Below, in pieces: positions 14,676 through 24,488 of a DNA stretch of 36,646 bases (the first letter of the stretch is position 1; every line of letters starts with the position of its first letter). The translations under genes were made by a program, and so were the position numbers. The DNA comes from Chitinophagaceae bacterium. Lineage in GTDB: Bacteria; Bacteroidota; Bacteroidia; Chitinophagales; Chitinophagaceae. The DNA is taken from positions 1 to 36,646 of the forward strand of contig CANCRO010000021.1 in the NCBI GenBank assembly GCA_947380605.1. Direction: 5' to 3'. The notes under the pieces are model-generated. The model ran no database searches. It was not told the DNA's origin and saw only the letters and a program-made list of their open reading frames with translations.

Positions 14676-17591
14676 TTATTTTGAAACTACTTTCATCACA
14701 CCATTCATGATACGCCAATGACCTGGAAAAGTACATATATAGGGATAATCGCCGGCTATAGCAGGTACCTTAAAAGTAATGGTATAACTTTTTTGTGGAT
14801 TTATTAATGGCATTGAGAAAAGTACTTGCCCCGTTTTTGGAATATACTGAAGGTCTGCTCCATTTTTTTCTGTAGCTAATTTATCAGCAGCAGCACCTAC
14901 TCTTTCCATACTTCCAGGTTGAAGAATCAACAAATTATGTTGCATAAAATCTGGATTAGTTAAGGTAAGTCGTACAATAGTTCCAGCCTTTACTGTGAAC
15001 TGTTGCATACTATATTTCATCTGCTCTTTTACCACACTTAGGTTAATTACCTGATCTGCTTTTGTAGTATTACTAATTTTATCTTCTTTAGATACAATGG
15101 TGGTAATACCCATCGCAGCATTTAATGCTTTGCTAATCCAATGGTCTTGTTTGTTTTCTTGTTTGCTACTCATTTCAGTTAAAGCAGCCATACCTTCTGC
15201 AGAGGCTTTGCTATCGGCTATTGCAATTACCACTGCTAGTCTAACACGAAGATCTTTATCATTTAAAACTTTTGCTGCTTTATACAATTGCAACGCATTG
15301 CTATTATTTTTCAACACCTCCACTGCAGCTCGCCTCACTCCTGCAGCAGAATGGGTAAGCGCTTTCTCCGCAACCTTTGTAGCTTCAGGATGACTGCCAT
15401 CCAAAAGTCCTAATCCATGTAAAGTCCAAAGCGCATGAATAGCGGGAGCATTAATGCCCACTTCATCTAATTTTTGATTGAGAATAATTGGATACAATTG
15501 AGCGGCTATAGACGCATCTCCCAATTCAACTAGTAAGCGCTGAGCAGTGGTGCGCCAAAACATATTGTTATTGGATAAGGCAGCAATTAAACCTGCTTTA
15601 TCATTTTTATTCAGCGATATTTTTTTTGCAGGTGTTGCATTTTTATAAACAATCCTATAAATTCTTCCACGCTCATGATCTCTTAAAGGATTAACATGCG
15701 CATTTCCTTTTCCTGTTTCATAACCAGTTGGTGTTGGGTTATGTTGAATAATAAAATCATACCAATCAGTTACCCACACGTTTCCATCGGGTCCTACTTC
15801 TGCCTGAATAGGTGCACACCATTCATCAGCACTCGCTAACAAATTTCTTCCATCCCCAATTTCTTTGAAACCAGCACCGCTTTGTTTCAAGTTAACAGTA
15901 TGAATCAATCGGCCTGTTGGCTCAGTAACAAAAGCTGTCTTATTCCAAAAAGAAGGAGGGTATTGTCGAGCAGTATATAAACTGTGGCCTGCAGCAGCTG
16001 TAAAACCTCCAAACACATCTACCTGTCGTAAATTTTTTGTTACCACATGCATTGGATAATGCGAATCTATTTTTTCTGTTCCTGGATCATCTTTATTTAC
16101 TTTACTTAATAATCTTTTAGGCACTCCAAAAAATACACTGTGGGTATTATTAGCGGTGGAAGCAAATACATCAAACTCTTCTGAAAAACCTAGCCCCCAA
16201 GTATTGTTACTCGTTCCTCCTAAAAATTCAAATTGATTTACATTTTTTGTAGCTGATTTAAAATGATAAATCCCTTGACTAAATTTTTTAACCTCGTTAC
16301 CAATAGTTCCAGAAAATCCTGAATACCCTACTGTTCCCCAAATATTATTATCTACTCCATATCTTAGATTAGAAGGCCCTGCATGCGTATCACTTATTCC
16401 CCAACCCTTCATGATCGTATCTTTTACATCCGCACGATCATCTCCATTTTCATCTTTTAGAAAAAGAAAATACGGTGCTTGAGAAACGATGATTCCTCCA
16501 TTTGAAAAAGTAAAGCTGGTAGGAATATTTAACTTGTCTGCAAATAGGGTGAATTTATCTGCTTTCCCATCTCCATCGGTATCTTCTAAAATACGGATAC
16601 GATCATCTCCTTGTTCTTTATCGTCTCTTACGGTATTCGGATAATCAATTGTTTCAATCACCCATAAACGTCCTCGTTCATCCCAATTCATATAAATTGG
16701 ATTAATGATATCCGGTTCGGATGCAAACAACTTCAATTCAAATCCAGCTGGAATTTGTATTTGAGACATAGATTCTGCAGGAGATAGGGGCGCCTGTAAT
16801 TTTGGAGCAGGGTCTCTCTTTTCATAGTTGGGAATTTTAGCATCGCTATAAGATGGATTAGCTAAGGTTAAAGCAGCTAAATCCTCTGCAGCCTTATCGC
16901 CTACAGCCCAAAGAATTCCATTTTTAACCAAGTTCAAAAATTGAGGATTTTTAAAAGTAATTTCATCATGGCCATAAGCAGTATAAAAAACCCTACCCTT
17001 TCCAAATTCCTGTACCCAAGTATAAGGCTCCCTGCGATTGCCTTCTTGACGTTCAGAAAGCACTTGTATTTTTTTACTCAGCTTGCTATGAATATACGTT
17101 TCATCATTTGTTATAAATCCATCTTCAATTCCCTTCATTACCGGATGATTTTTTTGTACAATCATGGCAGGAAAAGAATCGTATCCATGACGAAGAAATT
17201 GCCCGCCAATTAATTCTACCACTTCTTTTGAATTTCGAAAACACCAAGACGCACAATGAATAGGAATAAACCCTTTTCCTTCTTTTACAAAACTTAGCAA
17301 TGCTTTTTCTTGAGCAGCAGTTATAGAATCATAATTAGCATACAATACTAATCCGTCATATAGCTTTAGGGTTTTTTCATTTAAGTCATCCACCCGAGTT
17401 GTATAGGTAATATTTATGCCTGACTTAAAATATTCTTTCGCCATAATGTCTACCAACTGGTCAGCATTATGATGAGTGCCGACATGACCTAAAAAAAGAA
17501 TTTCTACTCTCCTCGGATTTGGTGAATAGTCATTAGCAGTCAACATGAAGGCTGCCATGCAGCAAAGCAATAATTTAGAAATGGATAGCAT
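14676..17591 (-). CDS. Secreted ThuA / PVC-type dehydrogenase / HEAT / cupredoxin fusion protein
   Basis: Multidomain periplasmic protein of 971 residues from the ATG at 17591; a TTG two codons upstream is in frame but less likely. A signal peptide covers about 1-19 (MLSISKLLLCCMAAFMLTA). Residues about 28-235 are a ThuA-like class-I-amidotransferase fold (VEILFLGHVGTHHN, GFIPIHCASWCF). About 260-635 is the PVC-type/TIGR02604 sugar-dehydrogenase propeller (IPAGFELKLFASEP, DERGRLWVIETIDYPN, DTDGDGKADKFTLFADKLN, VTDWYDFIIQHNPTP). About 650-800 has HEAT-type helices. The last ~130 residues are a type-1 copper domain with ligands His885, Cys953, His958 and Met962 (CTFPGHWRIM). Many relatives end in a cytochrome c domain, but no CxxCH is present here, so copper probably accepts the electrons. 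It heads a three-gene set with the epimerase and the Gfo/Idh/MocA enzyme. Domain calls are firm; the sugar substrate is inferred. Confidence 0.88.
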   Translation of the reverse strand: MLSISKLLLCCMAAFMLTANDYSPNPRRVEILFLGHVGTHHNADQLVDIMAKEYFKSGINITYTTRVDDLNEKTLKLYDGLVLYANYDSITAAQEKALLSFVKEGKGFIPIHCASWCFRNSKEVVELIGGQFLRHGYDSFPAMIVQKNHPVMKGIEDGFITNDETYIHSKLSKKIQVLSERQEGNRREPYTWVQEFGKGRVFYTAYGHDEITFKNPQFLNLVKNGILWAVGDKAAEDLAALTLANPSYSDAKIPNYEKRDPAPKLQAPLSPAESMSQIQIPAGFELKLFASEPDIINPIYMNWDERGRLWVIETIDYPNTVRDDKEQGDDRIRILEDTDGDGKADKFTLFADKLNIPTSFTFSNGGIIVSQAPYFLFLKDENGDDRADVKDTIMKGWGISDTHAGPSNLRYGVDNNIWGTVGYSGFSGTIGNEVKKFSQGIYHFKSATKNVNQFEFLGGTSNNTWGLGFSEEFDVFASTANNTHSVFFGVPKRLLSKVNKDDPGTEKIDSHYPMHVVTKNLRQVDVFGGFTAAAGHSLYTARQYPPSFWNKTAFVTEPTGRLIHTVNLKQSGAGFKEIGDGRNLLASADEWCAPIQAEVGPDGNVWVTDWYDFIIQHNPTPTGYETGKGNAHVNPLRDHERGRIYRIVYKNATPAKKISLNKNDKAGLIAALSNNNMFWRTTAQRLLVELGDASIAAQLYPIILNQKLDEVGINAPAIHALWTLHGLGLLDGSHPEATKVAEKALTHSAAGVRRAAVEVLKNNSNALQLYKAAKVLNDKDLRVRLAVVIAIADSKASAEGMAALTEMSSKQENKQDHWISKALNAAMGITTIVSKEDKISNTTKADQVINLSVVKEQMKYSMQQFTVKAGTIVRLTLTNPDFMQHNLLILQPGSMERVGAAADKLATEKNGADLQYIPKTGQVLFSMPLINPQKSYTITFKVPAIAGDYPYICTFPGHWRIMNGVMKVVSK

Positions 17592-17648
17592 AAACAAAAG
17601 TTAAGTTTAGTAAAGTTGATAAAATGTAAACACATTTCAACAAAAAAT

Positions 17649-18656
17649 TTAAAAGAAGGGACAAGGAATAACTTCCTTTTTAAGAAGACTTCCCCAAGGC
17701 TGATAACCGAAAGAAAACTCCATACTGTTTTTATTGTAAGCTCCTGTTTTGATGGAGGAGGTATTAATATCATAACTAAATGCAGCTTGAACACCGTTCC
17801 ATTGTAAACCAATATAAGGTATTAAGGCATCTTTTACTCTTGCCCAACTACCTAATAATAATTTTTTACCGCCGCCATTTTCTATTAAATCAAAACTACC
17901 CACTGCCCCAAACAATACTTCACTAGCTCCCTGCTGCAAACAAACAATACTACTGAAATGTAAGTTGGTGCTTTCATTCATTGGAATGGTAGCGCCAGAT
18001 TGAATATTCCAACGAATCGGTTCTATAAAAGTAGCGTCCAATAAATTTGATTTCGCCTGATTGGCGTTATAAGCAGCTAACCCAAAATATACTTGTCTGC
18101 CTTCCAAAGATTTTACATTTAACAACAAGCCTGCGTTAAAAGAAGTATAAGACATAGTGGAAGCTTTTGACATCTCAGGGGTAGCCATTCCTGTATTAAA
18201 TCCACCTGATCCAAATTGACTTTCAAAAGTTAAATTATAGGGATTGATTCTTCTTTGATTATACTGCCCTTGAAACCCAGCACCTAATTCTACATTTCCT
18301 TCACCATCTAATTCCATATTATAAGCGGCTGAAAGCGCTGCTCTCTTTACTGAAAAAGCATCCATATTTGAATTGTCAGAACTAGCCAACAAACCGATAC
18401 CTAACTTTCCGCTAGATGAACTTTCCAACAAAGCTTTTTCAAAAGAAACACCTAAAGATCTAAATGGATTTCCATCCTCTGCCCACTGACTTCTAGTGAT
18501 AGAGGAAAATCGATAGCTTCCTTCAAAATGTCCTGTCAGTGCGGGATTAATAGATAAAGGATTGGCAAAATATTGGGAATATAAATATTGCTGGCCATAG
18601 CTAAAATGGCCCTTTAAACAGATACAAAGAATCAATATGAATACATTCCTTTTCAT
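17649..18656 (-). CDS. PorP/SprF-family type IX secretion-associated outer-membrane protein
   Basis: Outer-membrane barrel of the PorP/SprF family (TIGR03519), which partners CHU_C-type adhesins in type IX secretion and gliding motility. A signal peptide covers about residues 1-21 and is followed by the family hallmark QQYLYSQYFANPLSINPALTG. Later blocks are also typical: YRFSSITRSQWA, LGVSFEKAL, GKLGIGLLASSDNS, ALSAAYNMEL, LGAGFQGQYNQRRINP, FNAGLLLNVKS and a C-terminus closing in CPFF. The 335-residue length is normal. Its start lies 8 nt after the stop of the giant adhesin gene, the usual SprB-SprF-like gene order, so the two are co-transcribed and this protein most likely helps export or anchor that adhesin. 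Confidence 0.93.
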   Translation of the reverse strand: MKRNVFILILCICLKGHFSYGQQYLYSQYFANPLSINPALTGHFEGSYRFSSITRSQWAEDGNPFRSLGVSFEKALLESSSSGKLGIGLLASSDNSNMDAFSVKRAALSAAYNMELDGEGNVELGAGFQGQYNQRRINPYNLTFESQFGSGGFNTGMATPEMSKASTMSYTSFNAGLLLNVKSLEGRQVYFGLAAYNANQAKSNLLDATFIEPIRWNIQSGATIPMNESTNLHFSSIVCLQQGASEVLFGAVGSFDLIENGGGKKLLLGSWARVKDALIPYIGLQWNGVQAAFSYDINTSSIKTGAYNKNSMEFSFGYQPWGSLLKKEVIPCPFF

Positions 18657-18664
18657 AATATAAT

Positions 18665-21600
18665 TTAACGAATCAAAGTGGTCTTACCTGTTTTAAGAAT
18701 ATTTTTTCCATCTTGATCAATTGCTTCTACTACCCAAACATAGGTTTCAGAAATTTGTAGCTTACCATTATACGTTCCATTCCAGCCTGCATTTTTATCA
18801 CTGGTTTGATATAATAATTGGCCCCAACGATTATAAACTCTAAAGTTTTTCAACTCCTTTATTCCTGCTAATAACGGATTCAATTTATCATTAATTCCAT
18901 CCCCATCAGGAGAAAAACCAGATGGAACAAAAACAGTATATTCATTAAATACTCTTACCTGAATAGAATCATTGGTAACGCAGCCTGCAGCATTCGTAAT
19001 ACGAATAGTATAGAATTGCTGACTCGTTAATGTAGTAGTTGGATTAGGAATAGTTGAACTGCTTAAACCTGTTGATGGACTCCATAAATAATTGTTTCCA
19101 ATATCTCTTGCTTTCAATGAAAAAGGTACTTTGGATTTGGCATCTACGATACCATAATTAATCCCCTTTGTAGGCGCTTCGATAGCAATCATTTTTTTGA
19201 CAGTGTCTGCCAATTGCGGACAATTGGAAGGTGTGGCAGAAAGGGTAACTGTATAATTTCCTGGAACCTGATAAGCATATTGACCTTCTTTTAAGTTTGC
19301 AATATCTCCGTTACCAAAATACCACTTCCATAATACGTTTCCAGAATTGGCAAAATTACTTGTATTGATAAACTTAATAGGCGTGTTTAAACACCTATTA
19401 TCAAAAGTAAAATTGGGAATAGGTTTTTCAATTAACTGAATCGTTTTGGTATTACTTGAATTATTTACACAGCCAAATTGATTGGTCATCATAAATGAAT
19501 AAGTGCCTCCTACTGTTGCCGAATAATTATTAGCGGTTGCTCCTGTAATGGGCAATCCATTATTTAACCATTGATAGGTATAACTATTGGAAGCATTTAA
19601 AAGCATTGTACTTCCGTTACAAATAAAATTTTGTGGTGGAGGTAAAATAGAATCTATCGGTAAAGGATTAATAGTCACCACCAAAGAGGCTCTTGGACTT
19701 TCACATCCATAAATAGTTGTTTGAGTTACATAGAAAGTGTCTTTACCGGCCAATGAAGTAACAGGAGTTGGCCTTGCTATTGCCACTCCTCCTGATGCTT
19801 GATGATACCAATTGATGCTATTGGAATTAACAGAGGTTGCCTGCAATGAACTTGATAAATCATTTTGACAATACGCAATATTACTAACCACTGGTTTAGC
19901 CGGTATTGGATACACGGTTATAGTGGCGGTTTTAGAACCAGTACAACCATTCACATCCATTCCATTTACAGTATAGGTGGTAGTTTGAATGGGCACAAAA
20001 GGGACTCCATTAACAACACCTCCACTCCAAAAATATACTGCTGCGCCTGTTGCAGTAAGCGTAGCAGAAAAACCTGCACACAATGCTGCACTGTCTGGAA
20101 GGGTAGCAATTGAAATGACAGGCAACAAATTAACGGTAACCAGTTTTGCAATACTAGGAGCACTGGTACATCCATTTAAAGTAGTTACTACAGTATAGCT
20201 TCCAGAATCTGTAACAGTAATTTTTGGACCAGTCGCTGAATTAATCGGCACCTCATTTTTAAACCACTGGTTTCCACTTGCATAACTGCTAGTAAATTCT
20301 ACATTTCCTCCTATACAAAATGTGGTAAATCCTGAAGCTATAATAACGGGTGTTGTAGGAATTGGTTGCACTAAAACAGTCAATCTAAAACTATTTCCAA
20401 CACAAGCCGCTGCTGATGGAGAAACTGTATAAATAGCTGTTTGAGATAAATTACTTGTACTAATTAAGCTGCCGCTAATAGTGGAAGAGTTTGTGCCTGC
20501 TGCCCCTCCTGTAACCAGACTCGTTACGGTAGGATTTCCCCAACTATAAGTTGTACCTGTTGGTACAATATCTCCATTTAATCCATTGCTAGGATTGTAA
20601 ATAAATGAACTACCAGTACAAGTACTGATGGTAACATTCGCAATTTCTGGAAGCGGTTTAACTGTAACCGATAAGCTTTGAGAACAACCTAAAGAATTGG
20701 TATAAGTGATGGTGGATGATCCAGCTAAAATTCCTGTCACCAACCCTGTGCTACTAACCGTAGCCGTTGTTAAACTTGAGCTGATCCATGGATTTAAAGT
20801 TGCCGCAGTAGGTGATCCAGTCAATTGGATTTGAGAACCCTTACAAACTGACGGCACCCCTGTAATAGTAGGAAGCGCTTTCACCGTAATCACTGCATTT
20901 TGAGAACAACCAAAAGAATTAGTATACGTAATCATACTTGTTCCCGAAGAAATTCCTGTTACCCAACCTGTATTACTAATCGTTGCTATCGCTGTATTAT
21001 CGCTAACCCAAGGATTGTTAGTAGCTGCGGTACCTGAGCCAGTTAATTGTATTTGAGATTCACTACAAACAGATAGTACTCCTGAAATAGTTGGAATGGC
21101 ATTCACGGTAATCACTGCGGTAGTAGCACATCCTACTGAATTGGTATAAGTAATGGTAGATATTCCTGCTGAAACTCCTGTTACCAAACCGGTATTACTA
21201 ACTATTGCTTTGGATGTGCTAGAACTTATCCATGCATTGCTAAGGGCAGGCGTACCTGAACCGGTTAATTGGGTTTGAAATCCATTACAAACTGAAAGCA
21301 CTCCAGAAATAGAAGGAAATACATTTACAGTAAACCCAACACTAACAGAACAACCGTTTGAATTAGTATAGGTAATCGTAGTAGTGCCAGCTACAATGCC
21401 TGTTACTAATCCAAAACTACTAACCGATGCGATTGCGGTGTTAGAACTCGTCCAGGCATTACTAGTAGCGGCAGTTCCTGTCCCTGTTAATTGGGTTTGA
21501 AATCCATTACACACATTAGTTGTGCCAGAAATAATAGGAAGCGCATTTACAGTAACCACCGATGTGGTTGAACATCCTAGCGTATTGGAATAGGTAATAT

Positions 21601-23830
21601 TAGTGGTACCCGGCGAAATTCCTGTTACCAAACCGGTATTACTAACGGTGGCTTTGGCAATGCTAGAGCTTACCCATGGGTTATTAGCTATAGGCGTACC
21701 TGATCCAGTTAATTGTGTCTGAGATCCAACACAAACAGAGGTGGTACCCGAAATCGGCAATATGGTATTCACTACTCCAGTAACTTCTGTACTCTGACAA
21801 TTGGTAGTAGTGCTCGTTATATACACTTTATAATTACCTGCGGTAGATGTTGAAAAATTGGCTACATCCCCTGGAGGAGTTGCTCCAGTTGGAACAGTCC
21901 AATGATACGTATAGCTTCCAGCAGGAGACGCTGTAGCATTTAGTGTAGCAGTTGCTCCAGTACAAAAACTAGTATTGCCTAAAGAGACTGTTGGTAATGC
22001 ATTGACTGTTATGGTAGCATTTTGTGTAGCCGAACATCCCAATCCATCTGTCCCAGTTACGGTATAGGTGGTAGTAGTGAGAGGTGATTTATTGATGGAG
22101 GCGGTTGATTCAGAACTATTCCATAAATAGGTAGTAGCTCCACTGGCTGTTAGGGTAGCAACTGATCCTACGCAAATAATTCCATCATTATTTGTAGTAC
22201 CACTATTATCAGTTTTTGCAATATTGATAACCGGTAGAGTGCTGACAGTAACGGTATAATTGACCGTACTGATGCAATTAGTTGCATCCATTCCAACTAC
22301 AGAATAAATAGTAGTAACAGATGGATATTTTTTAATAGATGCGGTTGACTCTCCTGTAACCCATGAATAATTAGTTCCTCCGCTCGCTGTTAAAGTAACG
22401 GCACCTCCAATACAAAGCTTGGAATCATTGGATGTACTTCCACTATTATCCGCTTCAGATATTATAATATTTGGTAGGGGCTTTACGATGATTGTTTTAG
22501 TTCTAGTAGCAGTACATCCGCTGGTGGCATCCGAAACAGTTACCGAATAGGTAGTGGTAGTGCCAGGAGATGTAGTAATAGCCGTAGTGGTTTCTGAAGT
22601 ATTCCAAATCAAAGTAGTTCCTGCGGCAGCTCCATTAACGGTTAAGGTAACTGGCGTCCCATTACAAATGGTTGTATCCAAAGGATTAGTTACAATTGAA
22701 ATATTTACTGGATTAACTACATTAATAGCAGACACTCTAACTGTTTCATAGGCCCCATTTGCAGGGTCAGTTACTCTTACTTTTACATTGGCAGTTGAAA
22801 CGTTTTTTAAAATAAAAGTAGCACGCCCATTATTATCGGTTGTAACCACATTAGTAGAAAAAGTAGCGGTGCCAGAATCTAAGGAAATATTAAGCGGTGT
22901 ATTGATAACTGGAATATTATTTTGATCGGTTGCTAAAAGGGAAATGGTGCTAGTGGGGCTAAAGCAGTTATCAATATTATTGCTAGAAGTAAGGTTAATA
23001 AAAGCGGTTCCTTGTTTAAATACAGTAGTATCACTTATTGGATCATACTTGCTGTTCGCATAAGCTGAATAAATAAAATGATTTTCATTGACGCTACCAG
23101 TTGCAGCAGTAAATCCAAAAAAGACGTCGGAATTAGAAAAATTACTAGATAAATTTAAATTAGGAATACTCAATGCAGTGGCCGTAGGTCTTGAGGCGGT
23201 ATTAGAAATTCTTACTTCTAATGTACCTGTAAGGCCGTTATAATCAATCCAAGAATACTTTAAATTACCATCTCTTAAGGTTAATGCCGTACCTGTATTT
23301 CCATCTAAAAGAGTTGAATTAACATTAGGAGATCCATTTTGAAAAGGATAACCATTACCCGTATTATGCAAAAATCCATTATAGTCTAAAGCAATATGGT
23401 CATTATTTTCATTTTGATTTTGCCAAGTGTCATATTCGATCGCTAAGGACTTGCCCGAAAGAAATTCATAACCAACTCCACCGCCAGAACTACCCGCAGT
23501 ATTAGATGCTTGTTGTATGCAAAATGTAAGGCCGTCTGCACCCACATTAGTTATTTTAAAAGAAAAGAAAAAACTAAACGAAAAATCAGAAGCCAAGGCT
23601 ACTTTTTGCTTCCAAAATGCGCTTCCTTTTTTTTCGTTAATATTAGGTGTCAACCTCATTACATTGGGACTAATAAAAACCGCATCATTATTTATTTGCC
23701 AGCCATTTTGATAAGTAGAAGAAAAGTCAGGACAGTATATAGAAATCCCTGTTTTTTGGGCAACTAATTGTTTTGATTGACAGATGAAAACCAAAACAAA
23801 AAGAATAAATATTTTAAGAAGATATTTCAT
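18665..23830 (-). CDS. Giant T9SS surface adhesin: lectin, Ig-like repeats, PKD and CHU_C C-terminal domain
   Basis: A 1721-residue cell-surface protein exported by the type IX system. Signal peptide about 1-24. Residues about 28-265 look like an L-type (legume-like) lectin domain (GSAFWKQKVAL, DGLTFCIQQAS, LAIEYDTWQN, DHIALDYNG). An invasin-like Ig domain follows (about 267-375), then several Ig/PKD-like modules of the form C-x-G-x-x-x-T-L-T-A-S-G. Five near-identical 74-residue Big_2-like repeats lie at about 691-1059, then more Ig-like modules. A PKD domain is at about 1468-1547 (WKWYFGNGD). The C-terminus 1628-1721 is the gliding-motility CHU_C/type B sorting domain (VFVPSGFSPDGDGIND, FRVYNRWGQLLY). 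It probably binds glycans and acts in adhesion or gliding. The PorP/SprF gene follows at 8 nt. Repeat number may vary between strains. Confidence 0.93.
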   Translation of the reverse strand: MKYLLKIFILFVLVFICQSKQLVAQKTGISIYCPDFSSTYQNGWQINNDAVFISPNVMRLTPNINEKKGSAFWKQKVALASDFSFSFFFSFKITNVGADGLTFCIQQASNTAGSSGGGVGYEFLSGKSLAIEYDTWQNQNENNDHIALDYNGFLHNTGNGYPFQNGSPNVNSTLLDGNTGTALTLRDGNLKYSWIDYNGLTGTLEVRISNTASRPTATALSIPNLNLSSNFSNSDVFFGFTAATGSVNENHFIYSAYANSKYDPISDTTVFKQGTAFINLTSSNNIDNCFSPTSTISLLATDQNNIPVINTPLNISLDSGTATFSTNVVTTDNNGRATFILKNVSTANVKVRVTDPANGAYETVRVSAINVVNPVNISIVTNPLDTTICNGTPVTLTVNGAAAGTTLIWNTSETTTAITTSPGTTTTYSVTVSDATSGCTATRTKTIIVKPLPNIIISEADNSGSTSNDSKLCIGGAVTLTASGGTNYSWVTGESTASIKKYPSVTTIYSVVGMDATNCISTVNYTVTVSTLPVINIAKTDNSGTTNNDGIICVGSVATLTASGATTYLWNSSESTASINKSPLTTTTYTVTGTDGLGCSATQNATITVNALPTVSLGNTSFCTGATATLNATASPAGSYTYHWTVPTGATPPGDVANFSTSTAGNYKVYITSTTTNCQSTEVTGVVNTILPISGTTSVCVGSQTQLTGSGTPIANNPWVSSSIAKATVSNTGLVTGISPGTTNITYSNTLGCSTTSVVTVNALPIISGTTNVCNGFQTQLTGTGTAATSNAWTSSNTAIASVSSFGLVTGIVAGTTTITYTNSNGCSVSVGFTVNVFPSISGVLSVCNGFQTQLTGSGTPALSNAWISSSTSKAIVSNTGLVTGVSAGISTITYTNSVGCATTAVITVNAIPTISGVLSVCSESQIQLTGSGTAATNNPWVSDNTAIATISNTGWVTGISSGTSMITYTNSFGCSQNAVITVKALPTITGVPSVCKGSQIQLTGSPTAATLNPWISSSLTTATVSSTGLVTGILAGSSTITYTNSLGCSQSLSVTVKPLPEIANVTISTCTGSSFIYNPSNGLNGDIVPTGTTYSWGNPTVTSLVTGGAAGTNSSTISGSLISTSNLSQTAIYTVSPSAAACVGNSFRLTVLVQPIPTTPVIIASGFTTFCIGGNVEFTSSYASGNQWFKNEVPINSATGPKITVTDSGSYTVVTTLNGCTSAPSIAKLVTVNLLPVISIATLPDSAALCAGFSATLTATGAAVYFWSGGVVNGVPFVPIQTTTYTVNGMDVNGCTGSKTATITVYPIPAKPVVSNIAYCQNDLSSSLQATSVNSNSINWYHQASGGVAIARPTPVTSLAGKDTFYVTQTTIYGCESPRASLVVTINPLPIDSILPPPQNFICNGSTMLLNASNSYTYQWLNNGLPITGATANNYSATVGGTYSFMMTNQFGCVNNSSNTKTIQLIEKPIPNFTFDNRCLNTPIKFINTSNFANSGNVLWKWYFGNGDIANLKEGQYAYQVPGNYTVTLSATPSNCPQLADTVKKMIAIEAPTKGINYGIVDAKSKVPFSLKARDIGNNYLWSPSTGLSSSTIPNPTTTLTSQQFYTIRITNAAGCVTNDSIQVRVFNEYTVFVPSGFSPDGDGINDKLNPLLAGIKELKNFRVYNRWGQLLYQTSDKNAGWNGTYNGKLQISETYVWVVEAIDQDGKNILKTGKTTLIR
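20650..21758 (-). repeat. Five tandem ~222-bp coding repeats within the adhesin
   Basis: Five consecutive units of about 74 codons. Each follows the pattern ISG-x-x-x-VC-x-x-x-Q-x-QLTG, then W-x-S-x-x-x-x-A, then G-L/W-VTGI/V-x-x-G, then ITYTNS-x-GC, then V-x-V-x-x-x-P. DNA similarity between units is high enough to allow slippage or unequal recombination in frame. Confidence 0.85.
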
Positions 23831-23935
23831 TAGAAATGTTGACTATTTCAATTCGTATTATTCAAAAAGAATTTCATTTTAGTTAAAAATCAATTGTTTA
23901 CAAATCGAAAAAAGATAATTGGCTTGTATTATTAT

Positions 23936-23969
23936 CAAATATACCAATTTTATTAATTGCTAAACTCAA
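23936..23969 (-). promoter_or_regulatory. Candidate promoter of the adhesin-PorP/SprF operon
   Basis: On the minus strand TTG (23969-23967) is followed after 23 nt by TATATTTG (23943-23936). This matches the Bacteroidota TTG / TAnnTTTG pattern, and the -7 box is about 106 nt before the adhesin start codon. Confidence 0.5.
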
Positions 23970-23984
23970 CCTGAACATAGGAAA

Positions 23985-23999
23985 TCACCTCTTTGGTGA
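23985..23999 (-). terminator. Weak hairpin after the GNAT gene
   Basis: On the minus strand TCACC and GGTGA form a 5-bp stem around AAAGA, followed by TTTCC, 7 nt past the stop codon of the acetyltransferase. The stem and T run are short, so it is only a possible terminator. Confidence 0.35.
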
Positions 24000-24005
24000 A
24001 AAATA

Positions 24006-24488
24006 TCAACTTCGAAAAAAAGAAGCTACGTCTATCTCAAAATAAACCGCCGTGCTAATCGGATTGGAATAATAGGGTGGTATTTCATAAAACCCTGCCT
24101 GTTGATATAAATGAATAGCAGGGCTCATATAATTAAGTGTATCTAATTTTACCTTTTCATAATTACAATCCCTTGCTAATAATAATGCCCTTTGCAATAA
24201 AGTTTTTCCAAAGCCACTATTTTGATATTCATGAGCTACATACATTCTTTTCAATTCCCCTTCGCTTTCATTGATTCTTCGAATAGCCACACACCCAAAC
24301 ACCAATTCATGATCTCTTGCTAATATAATTCCTCCATGAGGTGGCGAATACATTTTTGGTAAATCAGTCAACTCCTCCTCAAAATTTTGAAAATCTAAAT
24401 TAATGTTGATGGTCTTTGCATAGGCCCTAAACATGTCCTGCGCAGCTGCATAATCACTTGTGGTAGTGGCAAGACTAAAACTACTCAT
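24006..24488 (-). CDS. GNAT-family N-acetyltransferase
   Basis: Acetyl-CoA-dependent N-acetyltransferase, 160 residues from the chosen ATG (MSSFSLATT). This ATG overlaps the last codons of the EamA gene by 8 nt; the frame stays open further upstream to a GTG, but that would give an unrelated hydrophobic N-terminus. LVFGCVAIRRI and GELKRMYVAHEYQNSGFGKTLLQRAL form strands 4-5 and the pyrophosphate-binding loop (Q-N-S-G-F-G, the Q/R-x-x-G-x-G/A motif). LDTLNYMSPAIHLYQQAGFYEIPPYY is the conserved C-terminal block of this family. The acceptor is unknown. It is the last gene of an operon with the transporter and glycosyltransferase. The protein is cytoplasmic. Confidence 0.88.
   Translation of the reverse strand: MSSFSLATTTSDYAAAQDMFRAYAKTININLDFQNFEEELTDLPKMYSPPHGGIILARDHELVFGCVAIRRINESEGELKRMYVAHEYQNSGFGKTLLQRALLLARDCNYEKVKLDTLNYMSPAIHLYQQAGFYEIPPYYSNPISTAVYFEIDVASFFRS

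Noticed and set aside
19865-20198. Plus-strand open frames inside the adhesin gene
   Set aside because: Low-complexity Ser/Thr/Ile-rich translations are antisense reflections of the Ig repeats, with no start context.
20650-21758. Regular repeats as a CRISPR-like array
   Set aside because: The unit is ~222 bp, has no unique spacers and is in frame within the adhesin; it is a protein repeat.
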